Shown: positions 36,741 through 44,803, counted from the first letter of the stretch. The stretch: 64,000 bases of DNA from Stenotrophomonas sp. MYb238 (GCF_009496535.1 NZ_WIDL01000008.1:62001-126000), one strand, 5' to 3'. Notes: generated by a model from the sequence alone, not told the origin. A program made the numbers and translations.

Positions 36741-38147
36741 ATGTCGTTTCTGATCGTACTGGCGGCGCTGTGCTTCCTGATGTTCGTGGCCTACCGCGGC
36801 TACAGCGTGATCCTGTTCGCGCCGGTGGCGGCGCTGGGCGCGGTGCTGCTGACCGACCCGACGCTGGTGCAGCCGATGTTCACCGGCCTGTTCATGGACA
36901 AGATGGTCGGCTTCCTGAAGCTGTACTTCCCGGTGTTCCTGCTCGGCGCGGTGTTCGGCAAGCTGATCGAGATCTCCGGCTTCTCCAAGTCGATCGTCAC
37001 CGCCACCATCCGCCTGGTCGGCGCGCAGCGCGCGATGCTGTCCATCGTGCTGGTCTGCGCCCTGCTCACCTACGGCGGGGTGTCGCTGTTCGTGGTGGTG
37101 TTCGCGGTCTATCCGTTCGCCGCCGAGCTGTTCCGCCAGAGCGACATCCCCAAGCGGCTGATTCCCGGCACCATCGCGCTGGGTGCCTTCACCTTCACCA
37201 TGGACGCGCTGCCGGGCACGCCGCAGATCCAGAACATCATCCCGGCCTCGTTCTTCGGCACCACCGGCTGGGCGGCGCCGTGGCTGGGCGTGATCGGCAC
37301 GGTGGTGATCCTGATCCTGGGCATGAGCTACCTGGAATGGCGCCGCCGCGTCGCCGCCGCCAAAGGCGAGGGATATTCCGGCGCCCACGAGGAACTGCGC
37401 AACGAGCCCGAGCCGTTCCAGGGCGACCGCCTGGCGCATCCGCTGGTGGCGGTGCTGCCGCTGGTGCTGGTGGGCGTGGCCAATTTCCTGCTCACCCGCT
37501 GGATCCCCGGGTTCTACGGCGAAAGCCAGTCGTTCGTGCCGGCGGTGATCGGCAACCCGGCGCCGGTGGTGCAGGAGGTATCCAAGGTCGCCGCCATCTG
37601 GGCGGTGCAGGGCGCGCTGCTGCTGGGCATCCTCAGCGTCATCGCCTTCGCCTGGAAGCCGGTGGTGGCCGCGTTCGCCGAAGGCACCAAGTCGGCCATC
37701 GGCGGCGCCATGCTGGCCTCGATGAACACCGCCTCCGAATACGGCTTCGGCGCGGTGATCGCCGCCCTGCCCGGCTTCCTGGTCGTGGCCAACGCGCTGG
37801 GCTCGATCCCCAACCCGCTGGTCAACGAGGCCATTTCCGTCACCGCCATGGCCGGCATCACCGGCTCGGCATCCGGCGGCATGAGCATCGCGCTGGCGGC
37901 GATGGCCGACAGCTTCATCGCCAACGCGCAGGCCGCCGGCATCCCGATGGAGGTGCTGCACCGCGTGGCGGCGATGGCCTCCGGCGGCATGGACACGCTG
38001 CCGCACAACGGCGCGGTCATCACCGTGCTCGCCGTCACCGGCCTGACCCACCGCCAGTCCTACAAGGACATCTTCGCCATCACCCTCATCAAGACCCTGG
38101 CCGTGTTCGCGATCATCGGCGTGTACTACGCCACCGGCGTGGTCTGA
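36741..38147 (+). CDS. GntP-family permease, probable 3-hydroxybutyrate transporter
   Basis: 468 residues with about 12 hydrophobic segments. GntP signatures: LKLYFPVFLLGAVFGKLIEISGFSKSI, VCALLTYGGVSLFVVVFAVYPFAAELFRQSDIPKRLIPGTIALGAFTFTMDALPGTPQIQNIIP and SGGMDTLPHNGAVITVLAVTGLTHRQSYKDIF. Relatives next to bdhA transport D-3-hydroxybutyrate in Pseudomonas and rhizobia. The ATG at 36741 follows GGGAGCC; upstream in-frame ATGs fall within the promoter. Divergent from the TonB receptor, likely the inner-membrane step of the same uptake route. Confidence 0.88.
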   Translation: MSFLIVLAALCFLMFVAYRGYSVILFAPVAALGAVLLTDPTLVQPMFTGLFMDKMVGFLKLYFPVFLLGAVFGKLIEISGFSKSIVTATIRLVGAQRAMLSIVLVCALLTYGGVSLFVVVFAVYPFAAELFRQSDIPKRLIPGTIALGAFTFTMDALPGTPQIQNIIPASFFGTTGWAAPWLGVIGTVVILILGMSYLEWRRRVAAAKGEGYSGAHEELRNEPEPFQGDRLAHPLVAVLPLVLVGVANFLLTRWIPGFYGESQSFVPAVIGNPAPVVQEVSKVAAIWAVQGALLLGILSVIAFAWKPVVAAFAEGTKSAIGGAMLASMNTASEYGFGAVIAALPGFLVVANALGSIPNPLVNEAISVTAMAGITGSASGGMSIALAAMADSFIANAQAAGIPMEVLHRVAAMASGGMDTLPHNGAVITVLAVTGLTHRQSYKDIFAITLIKTLAVFAIIGVYYATGVV

Positions 38148-38183
38148 GACGGGGGAATCCCGGCCCTGCCGGCCGTACCGGCC

Positions 38184-38230
38184 GCAGGATGGTACCGCGC
38201 ATCATCCTGCGTTCCGGCCGCCGCCGGAAC
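38184..38230 (+). other. Two adjacent hairpins after the permease gene
   Basis: GCAGGATG/CATCCTGC (38184-38210) and GTTCCGGC/GCCGGAAC (38211-38230) lie end to end, 37 bp after the stop. Neither has a T-run. The remaining 160 bp before the convergent gene show nothing recognisable. Confidence 0.5.
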
Positions 38231-38387
38231 ACCCCATCGGCACCGCTGGGCGGACGCCGCAGGGGCCGGCTCCGCCGGAACGCGATCGAGGGAACTGGCG
38301 CGGGATGGGGAAGGGACGTGGAGCGGCAGGGAATCCACGAAACGGCGTCGCGCGACGGCAGCCGGACCGGCCACGGCCGGCACATCG

Positions 38388-39113
38388 TCAACGCGCGGCC
38401 AGTTGCCCGCAGTGGCCTTCCAGCAGTTGCGAATGCCGCAGCCACTCCGGGTCGGGGTAATAGGCGAATACCAGGGTGCCCCCGCGCAGGCTGTCGATCA
38501 GCGGACGCGCCACCGCTGGCCGTACCGCCGGGCATCCCAGGCTACGTCCCAGCCGTCCCTGCACGCGCGCGGCGACCGGATTCACATAGGGCGCGCCATG
38601 GATGACGATCGCGCGCTCGCGGGCGCGGTCGTTGAAACCGGGCTCCAGCCCCCGCAACCGCAGCGAGTACCCGTTGCCGCCGCTGTAGGTTTCCTGCGCG
38701 ACGAACGCCCCCAGGCTGGACATGTAGCTGCCCTCGCGGTTGGAAAAACTGCGTGTCAGGTTGTCGCCGCTGTTGCGCCCGTGCGCCACCCACTCCTCGA
38801 ACAGCAGCGTCTGCCTGTCCAGGTCGAACACCCACAGCCGCGGTTCGGTGGACGGGCGGGAGTAGTCGATCACGCCGAGCCGCCGCGGGTCCAGCCCCGG
38901 TTCGCGGCGCTGCAGGGCGCAGGCCATGGCACGCGCCGCCAGCGCCAGCACATTGCGGTCGGCCGCCGGCGCGGCCTGCGCCAGTTGTTCGACCCGCAGC
39001 GGCGGACCTTCGGCCAGCGCCGCAAGATCGGGGGCCGGCGCAGCGCGCGACGGGGCGGCGGGCACGGCCAGCAGGCAGGGCAGCAACAGGCGGAGATACG
39101 GCAATGGATTCAT
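38388..39113 (-). CDS. Murein L,D-transpeptidase catalytic-domain family protein
   Basis: 241 residues, signal peptide (MNPLPYLRLLLPCLLAVPAAPSRA), then a YkuD_2-type domain: DYSRPSTEPRLWVFDLDRQTLLFEEWVAHG, SGGNGYSLRLRGLEPGFNDRARERAIVIHGAPYV (His172) and LGRSLGCPAVRP (Cys194). These residues match the catalytic His and Cys of L,D-transpeptidases. Periplasmic peptidoglycan crosslinking or carboxypeptidation is probable. It lies 24 bp downstream of the other L,D-transpeptidase gene, so the two form an operon. Confidence 0.9.
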   Translation of the reverse strand: MNPLPYLRLLLPCLLAVPAAPSRAAPAPDLAALAEGPPLRVEQLAQAAPAADRNVLALAARAMACALQRREPGLDPRRLGVIDYSRPSTEPRLWVFDLDRQTLLFEEWVAHGRNSGDNLTRSFSNREGSYMSSLGAFVAQETYSGGNGYSLRLRGLEPGFNDRARERAIVIHGAPYVNPVAARVQGRLGRSLGCPAVRPAVARPLIDSLRGGTLVFAYYPDPEWLRHSQLLEGHCGQLAAR

Positions 39114-39137
39114 GGCGGGAGATGGCCGGACGCAGGC

Positions 39138-40175
39138 TCACTGGCTAGGGGCGGGCGGTGCCGATTCCAATACCGGCTGCATGTCCTGTTCAGCGCCGGT
39201 CGGCCGCACCGCCGGCAGGCTCGTGACCAGCAGGGTGGTGCCGGGCACCAGCACGTCGTACAGCCGGCGCGCGAAATCGGCCGGCAACTGCACCGGCAGC
39301 GACGGTCGCGCCAGAAGGTCGGGGATCTCCCCCGCCGCGGCTTCGCCCAGCAGCGGGTAGGCGGTCCAGCGGTGGCGGCCGCGCTGTGGGTCGAGCGGGC
39401 TGGGCGTGCCGTCCATCTCCTGCCCCATCACGAACAGGGTGGTGCCGGTGAACGCCGGCAGCCCCTCCATGCCCATCTTCGATTCGGCGATCGGCACCCC
39501 GTCGCGCAGCACGTAGATGCGCCGGTCGTGGGTGCTGACCAGGATGCCCACCTGTCCCTGCGGCGACAGGTCATCGTCCCAGTAGTGGTCCGGGGCGTCC
39601 GCGGCAGTGGCCATCGGCAAACCGCGGGCGGTGACCGGCGCCAGCACCGCCGGATAGACCAGCGTCATCGGGGAACTGCGGCCATCGGCCACCACCACCG
39701 TATCGCCGCGGCGGGTCTCGGCGAAAAGCTTCTGCGCGAACGCCTGCGGCAGGCGCACGCAGCCGTGCGAGGCCGGATACCCGGGCAGCGAACCGCCGTG
39801 CAGGGCGATGCCGTCCCACGTCAGCCGCTGCATGTAGGGCATCGGCGCGTTGTTGTAGAGATTGGAGCGGTGGTCCTTGTTCTTCTGCAGGATGGTGAAA
39901 ACGCCGGTCGGCGTTTCATGCCCGGCCTTGCCGGAACTGATGGTGGTCATGCCGATGGCGATGCCGTTGCGATAGACGTAGGCACGCTGGTCGTCCAGGC
40001 TGACCACCAGTACGATCGGACCGGCCGGCGATATCTCCGGATGCCAAAGATATTGCCCCGGCTTCAGGTCCAAGGGATTTTCCGGCGTCGGTACCGGTTG
40101 GGCCGCAAGCGGCAGGGCAGCGGCCAGCACCAAACAGGCAGACAGCCAGAACCCGCATCGTCTCCAGTCCTTCAT
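39138..40175 (-). CDS. L,D-transpeptidase with a second, degenerate YkuD-like domain
   Basis: 345 residues. Signal peptide to about residue 26; YkuD domain at 50-170 with ALHGGSLPGYPASHGCVRLP (His126, Cys139). The C-terminal half (about 205-335) repeats the outline of the first: GQVGILVSTHDRRIYVLRDGVPIAESKMG corresponds to GPIVLVVSLDDQRAYVYRNGIAIGMTT, and LPADFARRLYDVLVPGTTLLVT to LPQAFAQKLFAETRRGDTVVVA, but the His/Cys motif is missing. The ATG at 40175 is preferred (GGGAAA upstream); an alternative lies at 40187. Periplasmic. Confidence 0.9.
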   Translation of the reverse strand: MKDWRRCGFWLSACLVLAAALPLAAQPVPTPENPLDLKPGQYLWHPEISPAGPIVLVVSLDDQRAYVYRNGIAIGMTTISSGKAGHETPTGVFTILQKNKDHRSNLYNNAPMPYMQRLTWDGIALHGGSLPGYPASHGCVRLPQAFAQKLFAETRRGDTVVVADGRSSPMTLVYPAVLAPVTARGLPMATAADAPDHYWDDDLSPQGQVGILVSTHDRRIYVLRDGVPIAESKMGMEGLPAFTGTTLFVMGQEMDGTPSPLDPQRGRHRWTAYPLLGEAAAGEIPDLLARPSLPVQLPADFARRLYDVLVPGTTLLVTSLPAVRPTGAEQDMQPVLESAPPAPSQ

Positions 40176-40490
40176 GTTTCCCGCCATCGTGCACCATGTC
40201 CGGATGCCGTCAGCGTAGCGCAGGCCGCACGGACCCTTCATCACCCCCCGCGGAGGGCAAGGGCAATGCCGACCCCATTGCCGGAATCCCATACATGCCC
40301 GGCAAGGCGGTCTCTCCCTTGCGGTACGCAGGCGCTGCTGTGCCATGGGACGAACTGGAGGTGCCCTCGAAACGCGGCACACCGGCTGCGGGGAACACGC
40401 CTGCCGCCGATCACCGACAGGCGAGCGACGTGACGCCCGCACGCCCGACGGTGGACGGCGGCACGCGGAGGCTGGAAAACGCACGCGCCC
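40176..40490. other. Leader region upstream of the L,D-transpeptidase operon
   Basis: About 315 bp between the transpeptidase start and the terminator of the comEA-linked RNA. No gene or repeat recognised; the promoter of the transpeptidase genes must lie here, but I see no convincing -35/-10 pair. Confidence 0.4.
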
Positions 40491-40535
40491 AAAAAGAAAT
40501 CGCCCGGCTGCACGTCACTGTGCAACACCGGGCGA
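40491..40535 (-). terminator. Rho-independent terminator of the comEA / Rsm-like transcript
   Basis: On the minus strand an 8-bp stem TCGCCCGG/CCGGGCGA encloses a 5-bp inner hairpin (TGCAC-AGTGAC-GTGCA in outline) and is followed by TTTCTTTTT. Confidence 0.9.
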
Positions 40536-40637
40536 CATTCACGTCCCTGTAGGCATCCTGCCTTCCCCAGCCTCCTGGCTATCCGGGGTTCTCCGTGTGG
40601 CCGTCATCCGGACGACGCACTTGTCGCGATTCCCTTC
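40491..40637 (-). ncRNA. Candidate CsrA/RsmA-binding RNA downstream of comEA
   Basis: Reading the minus strand from the comEA stop to the terminator, 105 nt contain nine GGA trinucleotides. Three lie in loops of perfect 4-bp hairpins: CGTC-CGGAT-GACG (40614-40602), AGCC-AGGA-GGCT (40580-40569, extended by a CCCC/GGGG outer stem) and AGGC-AGGAT-GCCT (40563-40551). ACAGGGACG (40550-40542) fits the ACANGGANG consensus. This is the architecture of RsmY/RsmZ/CsrB RNAs. No separate promoter is obvious, so it may be the 3' UTR of comEA or be processed from it. Confidence 0.55.
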
Positions 40638-40640
40638 CGC

Positions 40641-40973
40641 TCAGCGCCTCTCGACCGGCTTGGTCGTTGCCGCCTTGGCGTTCCTGGCAGCGGAGGCGGT
40701 TCCTGCGCCCACGCCGATCAGGTCACGATTCCGTTCGACCGTCTTCAACCCGATGCCCTTGACCAGCGCCAGTTCCTCGACGCTCTTGAAGGGACCGTTC
40801 GCCTGTCGGTATTCGACGATCGCCTGCGCCTTGGCGGCGCCGACATTCACCAATACCCGGTCCAGCTCCGCCGCGGTGGCGGTATTGATGTCGACCTTGT
40901 CCGTGGCTTGCGCCGATGCGGTCAACAACAACGCCAGAACCAGTGACTTCAGCATCACGGTGAAAAGCTTCAT
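40641..40973 (-). CDS. comEA: ComEA-type helix-hairpin-helix protein
   Basis: 110 residues. Signal peptide (MKLFTVMLKSLVLALLLTASAQA), then two helix-hairpin-helix motifs: VDINTATAAELDRVLVNVGAAKAQAIVEYRQANGPFKSVEELALVKGIGLKTVERNRDLIGV. Such proteins bind DNA in the periplasm during natural transformation. AAGGAG lies about 7 bp before the ATG. The short Ala/Thr/Lys tail is variable in the family. Gram-negative ComEA lacks the N-terminal oligomerisation domain of Bacillus ComEA, as here. Confidence 0.92.
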   Translation of the reverse strand: MKLFTVMLKSLVLALLLTASAQATDKVDINTATAAELDRVLVNVGAAKAQAIVEYRQANGPFKSVEELALVKGIGLKTVERNRDLIGVGAGTASAARNAKAATTKPVERR

Positions 40974-41100
40974 CGCTGCAACTCCTTGTGGCTTGGACTG
41001 GAATGCCGGCATCCCCGCCGGCCAGACCAGTGTTCCGCGCCACATGAACACAGCCTATCCGCCACGCCTCCGGCCCACAGCCGGCAAACCGCCCGATTCT

Positions 41101-41120
41101 TTGTAGGAAAATTCCTACAA
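41101..41120. promoter_or_regulatory. GacA-box-like palindrome between comEA and the dipeptidase gene
   Basis: TTGTAGGAA-AA-TTCCTACAA, a perfect 9-bp inverted repeat. Its core TGTAGG-N6-CCTACA differs from the published GacA/UvrY box TGTAAG-N6-CTTACA by one symmetric base. For the dipeptidase gene it would overlap the -35 of a TAGAAT (41132-41137) promoter; for comEA it lies 128 bp upstream of the ATG. Confidence 0.7.
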
Positions 41121-41172
41121 GAGGGACGGCGTAGAATGGGCGCATCTGAAACCTTGCAACCGGAGTTCCCGA

Positions 41173-42666
41173 ATGGACAGCGCCAAGCTCGGCCAATTTC
41201 TCAGCGACAAATGGGACAACGACATCGTCCCGCAGCTGGTCGACTACATCCGCATCCCCAACAAGTCGCCGATGTTCGACGCGAACTGGGTTGCCAATGG
41301 CTATATGGACCAGGCCGTGGCGCTGATGGAAAACTGGGCCAAGGCGCAGAAGATTCCCGGCCTGCAGGTCGAAGTGGTGCGCCTGGAAGGCCGTACCCCT
41401 CTGATTTTCCTGGAAATCCCCGCCTCCGGCCCGGAAACCGGCGACGACACCGTGCTGCTCTACGGCCACCTGGACAAGCAGCCGGAAATGACCGGCTGGG
41501 ACGCCGACCTCGGCCCGTGGAAGCCGGTGCTGCGCGGCGAAAAACTCTATGGCCGCGGCGGCGCCGACGACGGCTACGCCATCTTCGGCTCGCTGGCCGC
41601 CGTGCTCGCGCTGCAGGAGCAGGGCCTGCCGCACGCCCGCTGCGTGATCCTGATCGAGGCCTGCGAGGAATCCGGTTCCTACGACCTGCCGGCCTACGTC
41701 GACCACCTGGCCGCGCGCATCGGCCAGCCGTCGCTGGTGGTCTGCCTGGACTCGGGCTGCGCCAATTACGACCAGCTGTGGTGCACCACCTCGCTGCGCG
41801 GCCTGACCGGCGGCAACTTCACCGTGAAGGTGCTCAACGAGGGCGTGCATTCGGGCGACGCCTCCGGCGTGGTGCCGTCGTCTTTCCGCCTGCTGCGCCA
41901 GCTGCTCTCGCGCATCGAGGACGAGAACACCGGCCGCATCCTGCTCGACGGCCTGCACGTGGACGTACCGGCCGAGCGCCTGGAGCAGGCCAGGCGCGCC
42001 GCCGACGTGGTCGATACCGCCATCTTCGACAAGTTCCCGCTGGTGGACGGCCTCAAGCCGATGAACGAGGACCTGACCGAACTGGTGCTCAACCGCACCT
42101 GGCGCCCGGCGCTGTCGGTGACCGGCATCGGCGGCATGCCGCCGCTGGAATCGGCCGGCAACGTGCTGCGCCCGGAGACCGCGGTGAAGCTGTCGCTGCG
42201 CCTGCCGCCGACCGCCAACGGCAAGGCCTGCGGCGAGCTGCTGAAGGAAGCGCTGCTGCGCGACCCGCCGAACGGCGCGCACGTCACCCTGGACCTGGAA
42301 AAGGCCTCCACCGGCTGGAACGCCCCGGCCATGGCGCCGTGGCTGGAGCGGTCCATCGACGACGCCAGCCAGGCCTTCTTCGGCAAGCCGGCCATGTACA
42401 TGGGCGAAGGCGGCTCGATCCCGTTCATGGGCATGCTGGGCGAGAAGTTCCCCGGCGCGCAGTTCATGATCACCGGCGTGCTCGGCCCGCATTCCAACGC
42501 GCACGGCCCGAACGAGTTCCTGCACATCCCGATGGGCAAGCGCGTCACCGCCTGCGTGTCCAAGGTGCTGTTCGACCATCACGCGGCCAGCCTGCGCGGC
42601 GAAACCAGCGGCTCGCCCGTGGCGGCCGACAGCGGCACCCGCCACGGCGGCCACGGCTGCTGCTGA
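41173..42666 (+). CDS. M20 family zinc dipeptidase
   Basis: 497 residues. M20 metallopeptidase: DTVLLYGHLDKQPEM (first metal His and Asp), GRGGADDGYAIF, the catalytic Glu pair in LIEACEESGSYDL, VCLDSGCANYDQLW, the dimerisation insert with GVHSGDASG, and the metal His in HSNAHGPNEFLHIPMG. Relatives are carnosinase-like dipeptidases of broad specificity. The C terminus ends RHGGHGCC, a Cys/His tail that could bind metal. The ATG lies 52 bp after the palindrome. Cytoplasmic: no signal peptide. Confidence 0.93.
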   Translation: MDSAKLGQFLSDKWDNDIVPQLVDYIRIPNKSPMFDANWVANGYMDQAVALMENWAKAQKIPGLQVEVVRLEGRTPLIFLEIPASGPETGDDTVLLYGHLDKQPEMTGWDADLGPWKPVLRGEKLYGRGGADDGYAIFGSLAAVLALQEQGLPHARCVILIEACEESGSYDLPAYVDHLAARIGQPSLVVCLDSGCANYDQLWCTTSLRGLTGGNFTVKVLNEGVHSGDASGVVPSSFRLLRQLLSRIEDENTGRILLDGLHVDVPAERLEQARRAADVVDTAIFDKFPLVDGLKPMNEDLTELVLNRTWRPALSVTGIGGMPPLESAGNVLRPETAVKLSLRLPPTANGKACGELLKEALLRDPPNGAHVTLDLEKASTGWNAPAMAPWLERSIDDASQAFFGKPAMYMGEGGSIPFMGMLGEKFPGAQFMITGVLGPHSNAHGPNEFLHIPMGKRVTACVSKVLFDHHAASLRGETSGSPVAADSGTRHGGHGCC

Positions 42667-42730
42667 GCGGCGCAATGACGACGCAGCCCGGCCTTGCTAG
42701 GCTGCGTTTTTCCTTGAGGCGGGTGGATCC

Positions 42731-43000
42731 ATGAGCGGACTGTTTGGCAGCGACAGCTGGCTGTACATCATCCTGGTCGGCTTCGTGGTCGGCCTGCTGG
42801 GGCGCTTCTTCATGCCCGGCAACAACCGCATGGGCTGCCTGCTGACCATCGTGCTGGGCATCGCCGGCGCGGTGTTCGCCGGCTGGTTCGGCCGCTACAT
42901 GGGCTGGTACGCCGCCGGGCAGCCGGCCGGTTTCGTCGGCGCCATCGTCGGCGCGATCGCCCTGCTGGCGCTGCTGCGGCTGGTCAGCGGCAAGCGCTGA
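42731..43000 (+). CDS. GlsB/YeaQ/YmgE stress-response membrane protein
   Basis: 89 residues with three TM helices; Gly-rich signature IILVGFVVGLLGRFFMPGNNRMGCLLTIVLGIAGAVFAGWFG of the transglycosylase-associated family (the name is historical, no enzyme activity shown). Inner membrane. 64 bp after the dipeptidase gene. Confidence 0.92.
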   Translation: MSGLFGSDSWLYIILVGFVVGLLGRFFMPGNNRMGCLLTIVLGIAGAVFAGWFGRYMGWYAAGQPAGFVGAIVGAIALLALLRLVSGKR

Positions 43001-43091
43001 ACGTTCCACCCCTTCCCCTTCGAACACGGGAACGCCGCGGGGCCCTGCCGTCCTGCGCGCGCTCCATGGCACCTGCGAGCACGCTTCACCG

Positions 43092-44105
43092 ATGACCCCG
43101 GACACCTCCCTGGAACCGCAGCGCGCGCGGCAGCGCCTGGATTGGGCCCGCCACCAGTTGGGCGACGGCGCGGCCGACATCGAGCGCGCCTCGGTGGACG
43201 CCGGTTTCCGCAGCTACTGGCGCGTCACCGGTGATGCCGGCAGCCACATCGTCATGGACGCCCCGCCCGGCCTGGAAGATCCGCGGCCGTGGCTGCGCAT
43301 GCGCGAACTGCTGCTGGCGCACGGGCTGCGGGTGCCGGCCCTGCTCGCGCAGGACCTGGACGCCGGCTTCCTGCTGCTGGAAGACCTGGGTGCGCCGACC
43401 TTGGCGCGGCTGCTGGACGACGGCAACGCCGACGCGTGGTTCGACCGCGCCATGGAGCAGCTGATCCGGTTGCAGTCGATCCCGGTGCCGGAGGGCTTCG
43501 GCCATTTCGGCGAAGCCCTGCTGCAGCGCGATGCCGGCCTGTTCGACGAATGGTTCCTGCAGCGCCATCTCGGCCTGGCGCTGGACTGCGGCGAGATCGA
43601 AGGCCTGCAGCTGGCGCAGCGGCGGTTGATGGACAACGCGCTGGGCCAGGCGCAGCTGATGACCCACCGCGACTTCATGCCGCGCAACCTGATGCCGGTG
43701 GAAGATGGCCCGGCGGTGCTGGACTTCCAGGACCTGGTGCGCGGGCCCATCGCCTACGATCCGGTGAGCCTGTTCAAGGACGCCTTCCTGAGCTGGCCGC
43801 TGGAACGCGTGGACGGCTGGCTGGCGCGCTACCACGAACGCGCCCTCGCCGCCGGCCTGCCGGTACCCGACCGCGCCACCTTCCTGCGCGATGCCGACTG
43901 GATGGGCGTGCAGCGGCACCTAAAGATCCTGGGCATCTTCTCCCGCCTGCACTACCGCGACGGCAAGAGCCACTACCTGGAAGACGTGCCGCGCTTCGTC
44001 GCCTATCTCGACGAGGTGCTGCCGCGCCATCCGCAGCTGTCCGCGCTGCGGTCGCTGCTGGAAGACCGCATCAAGCCGGCGCTGGCCGAACGGGCCGCGC
44101 GGTGA
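43092..44105 (+). CDS. amgK: N-acetylmuramate/N-acetylglucosamine kinase AmgK
   Basis: 337 residues, aminoglycoside-phosphotransferase fold. Catalytic loop LMTHRDFMPRNLM (Asp in HRD) and metal motif VLDFQDLVRGPIAYD; the N-terminal lobe GFRSYWRVTG and LLLEDLG match AmgK. The enzyme phosphorylates MurNAc and GlcNAc at C1 in the peptidoglycan recycling route that bypasses de novo UDP-MurNAc synthesis and confers intrinsic fosfomycin resistance. The TGA overlaps the GTG of murU, confirming the pathway pair. Confidence 0.95.
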   Translation: MTPDTSLEPQRARQRLDWARHQLGDGAADIERASVDAGFRSYWRVTGDAGSHIVMDAPPGLEDPRPWLRMRELLLAHGLRVPALLAQDLDAGFLLLEDLGAPTLARLLDDGNADAWFDRAMEQLIRLQSIPVPEGFGHFGEALLQRDAGLFDEWFLQRHLGLALDCGEIEGLQLAQRRLMDNALGQAQLMTHRDFMPRNLMPVEDGPAVLDFQDLVRGPIAYDPVSLFKDAFLSWPLERVDGWLARYHERALAAGLPVPDRATFLRDADWMGVQRHLKILGIFSRLHYRDGKSHYLEDVPRFVAYLDEVLPRHPQLSALRSLLEDRIKPALAERAAR

Positions 44106-44803
44106 AGGCGCTGGTTTTCGCCGCGGGGCTGGGCGAGCGCATGCGTCCGCTCACCGAGCGCACGCCCAAGCCGCTGCTGCACGCCGGCGGCCGCCCGCTG
44201 ATCGCCTGGCACCTGGAAAAGCTGGCCGCGCTCGGCGTGCGCGACGTGGTGGTCAATACCTCCTGGCTGGCCGAACAGTTCCCCGAGGTGCTGGGCGACG
44301 GCAGCCGCTGGAACCTGCGCCTGCACTACGCCTGCGAAGGGCCGACGCCGCTGGAGACCGGCGGCGGCATGCTCAACGCGCTGCCGCTGCTGGGCGAGGC
44401 GCCGTTCCTGGTGGTCAACGGCGACATCTGGACCGACTTCGATTTCTCGCTGCTGCCGCGCGAACCGGCTGGCGAAGCCCACCTAGTGCTGGTGGACAAC
44501 CCGCCGCAGCACCCGCAGGGCGATTACCGCCTCGACGCGCAGGGCGTGCTGCACCACGACCGCGACGCGCCCTGCCTGACCTATGCCGGCATCGGCATGT
44601 ACCGCCCGTCGATCCTGGACGACTGGCGCGCGGTGATCGGCGATGCGCCCGGCAGCGAGCGCACGCCGCCGCGTTTCAGCGTGGTGCCGCTGCAGAAACA
44701 CTTCATGGCGCAGGGCCGCATCAGCGGCCAGCACCACCGCGGCCGGTGGACCGACGTTGGCACCCTGCAGCGGCTGCAGGCGCTGGAAGAAGCCCTCTCG
44801 TAG
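44102..44803 (+). CDS. murU: N-acetylmuramate alpha-1-phosphate uridylyltransferase MurU
   Basis: 233 residues, GTG start overlapping amgK. Nucleotidyltransferase with VKALVFAAGLGERMRPLTERTPKPLL (nucleotide-binding loop), NTSWLAEQF, EGPTPLETGGGMLNALPLLG and LVVNGDIWTDFDF (metal Asp), plus RWTDVGTLQRLQAL near the end. It makes UDP-MurNAc from the AmgK product. The TAG stop codon is formed by the first bases of a downstream REP element (GTAGGAG...). Confidence 0.95.
   Translation: MKALVFAAGLGERMRPLTERTPKPLLHAGGRPLIAWHLEKLAALGVRDVVVNTSWLAEQFPEVLGDGSRWNLRLHYACEGPTPLETGGGMLNALPLLGEAPFLVVNGDIWTDFDFSLLPREPAGEAHLVLVDNPPQHPQGDYRLDAQGVLHHDRDAPCLTYAGIGMYRPSILDDWRAVIGDAPGSERTPPRFSVVPLQKHFMAQGRISGQHHRGRWTDVGTLQRLQALEEALS

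Noticed and set aside
40491-40640. Cyclic-di-GMP (GEMM) riboswitch
   Set aside because: The conserved GEMM core and its tetraloop/receptor are not recognisable, and the element is downstream of a gene with a terminator, not in a leader. The GGA-loop pattern fits a CsrA/RsmA-binding RNA better.
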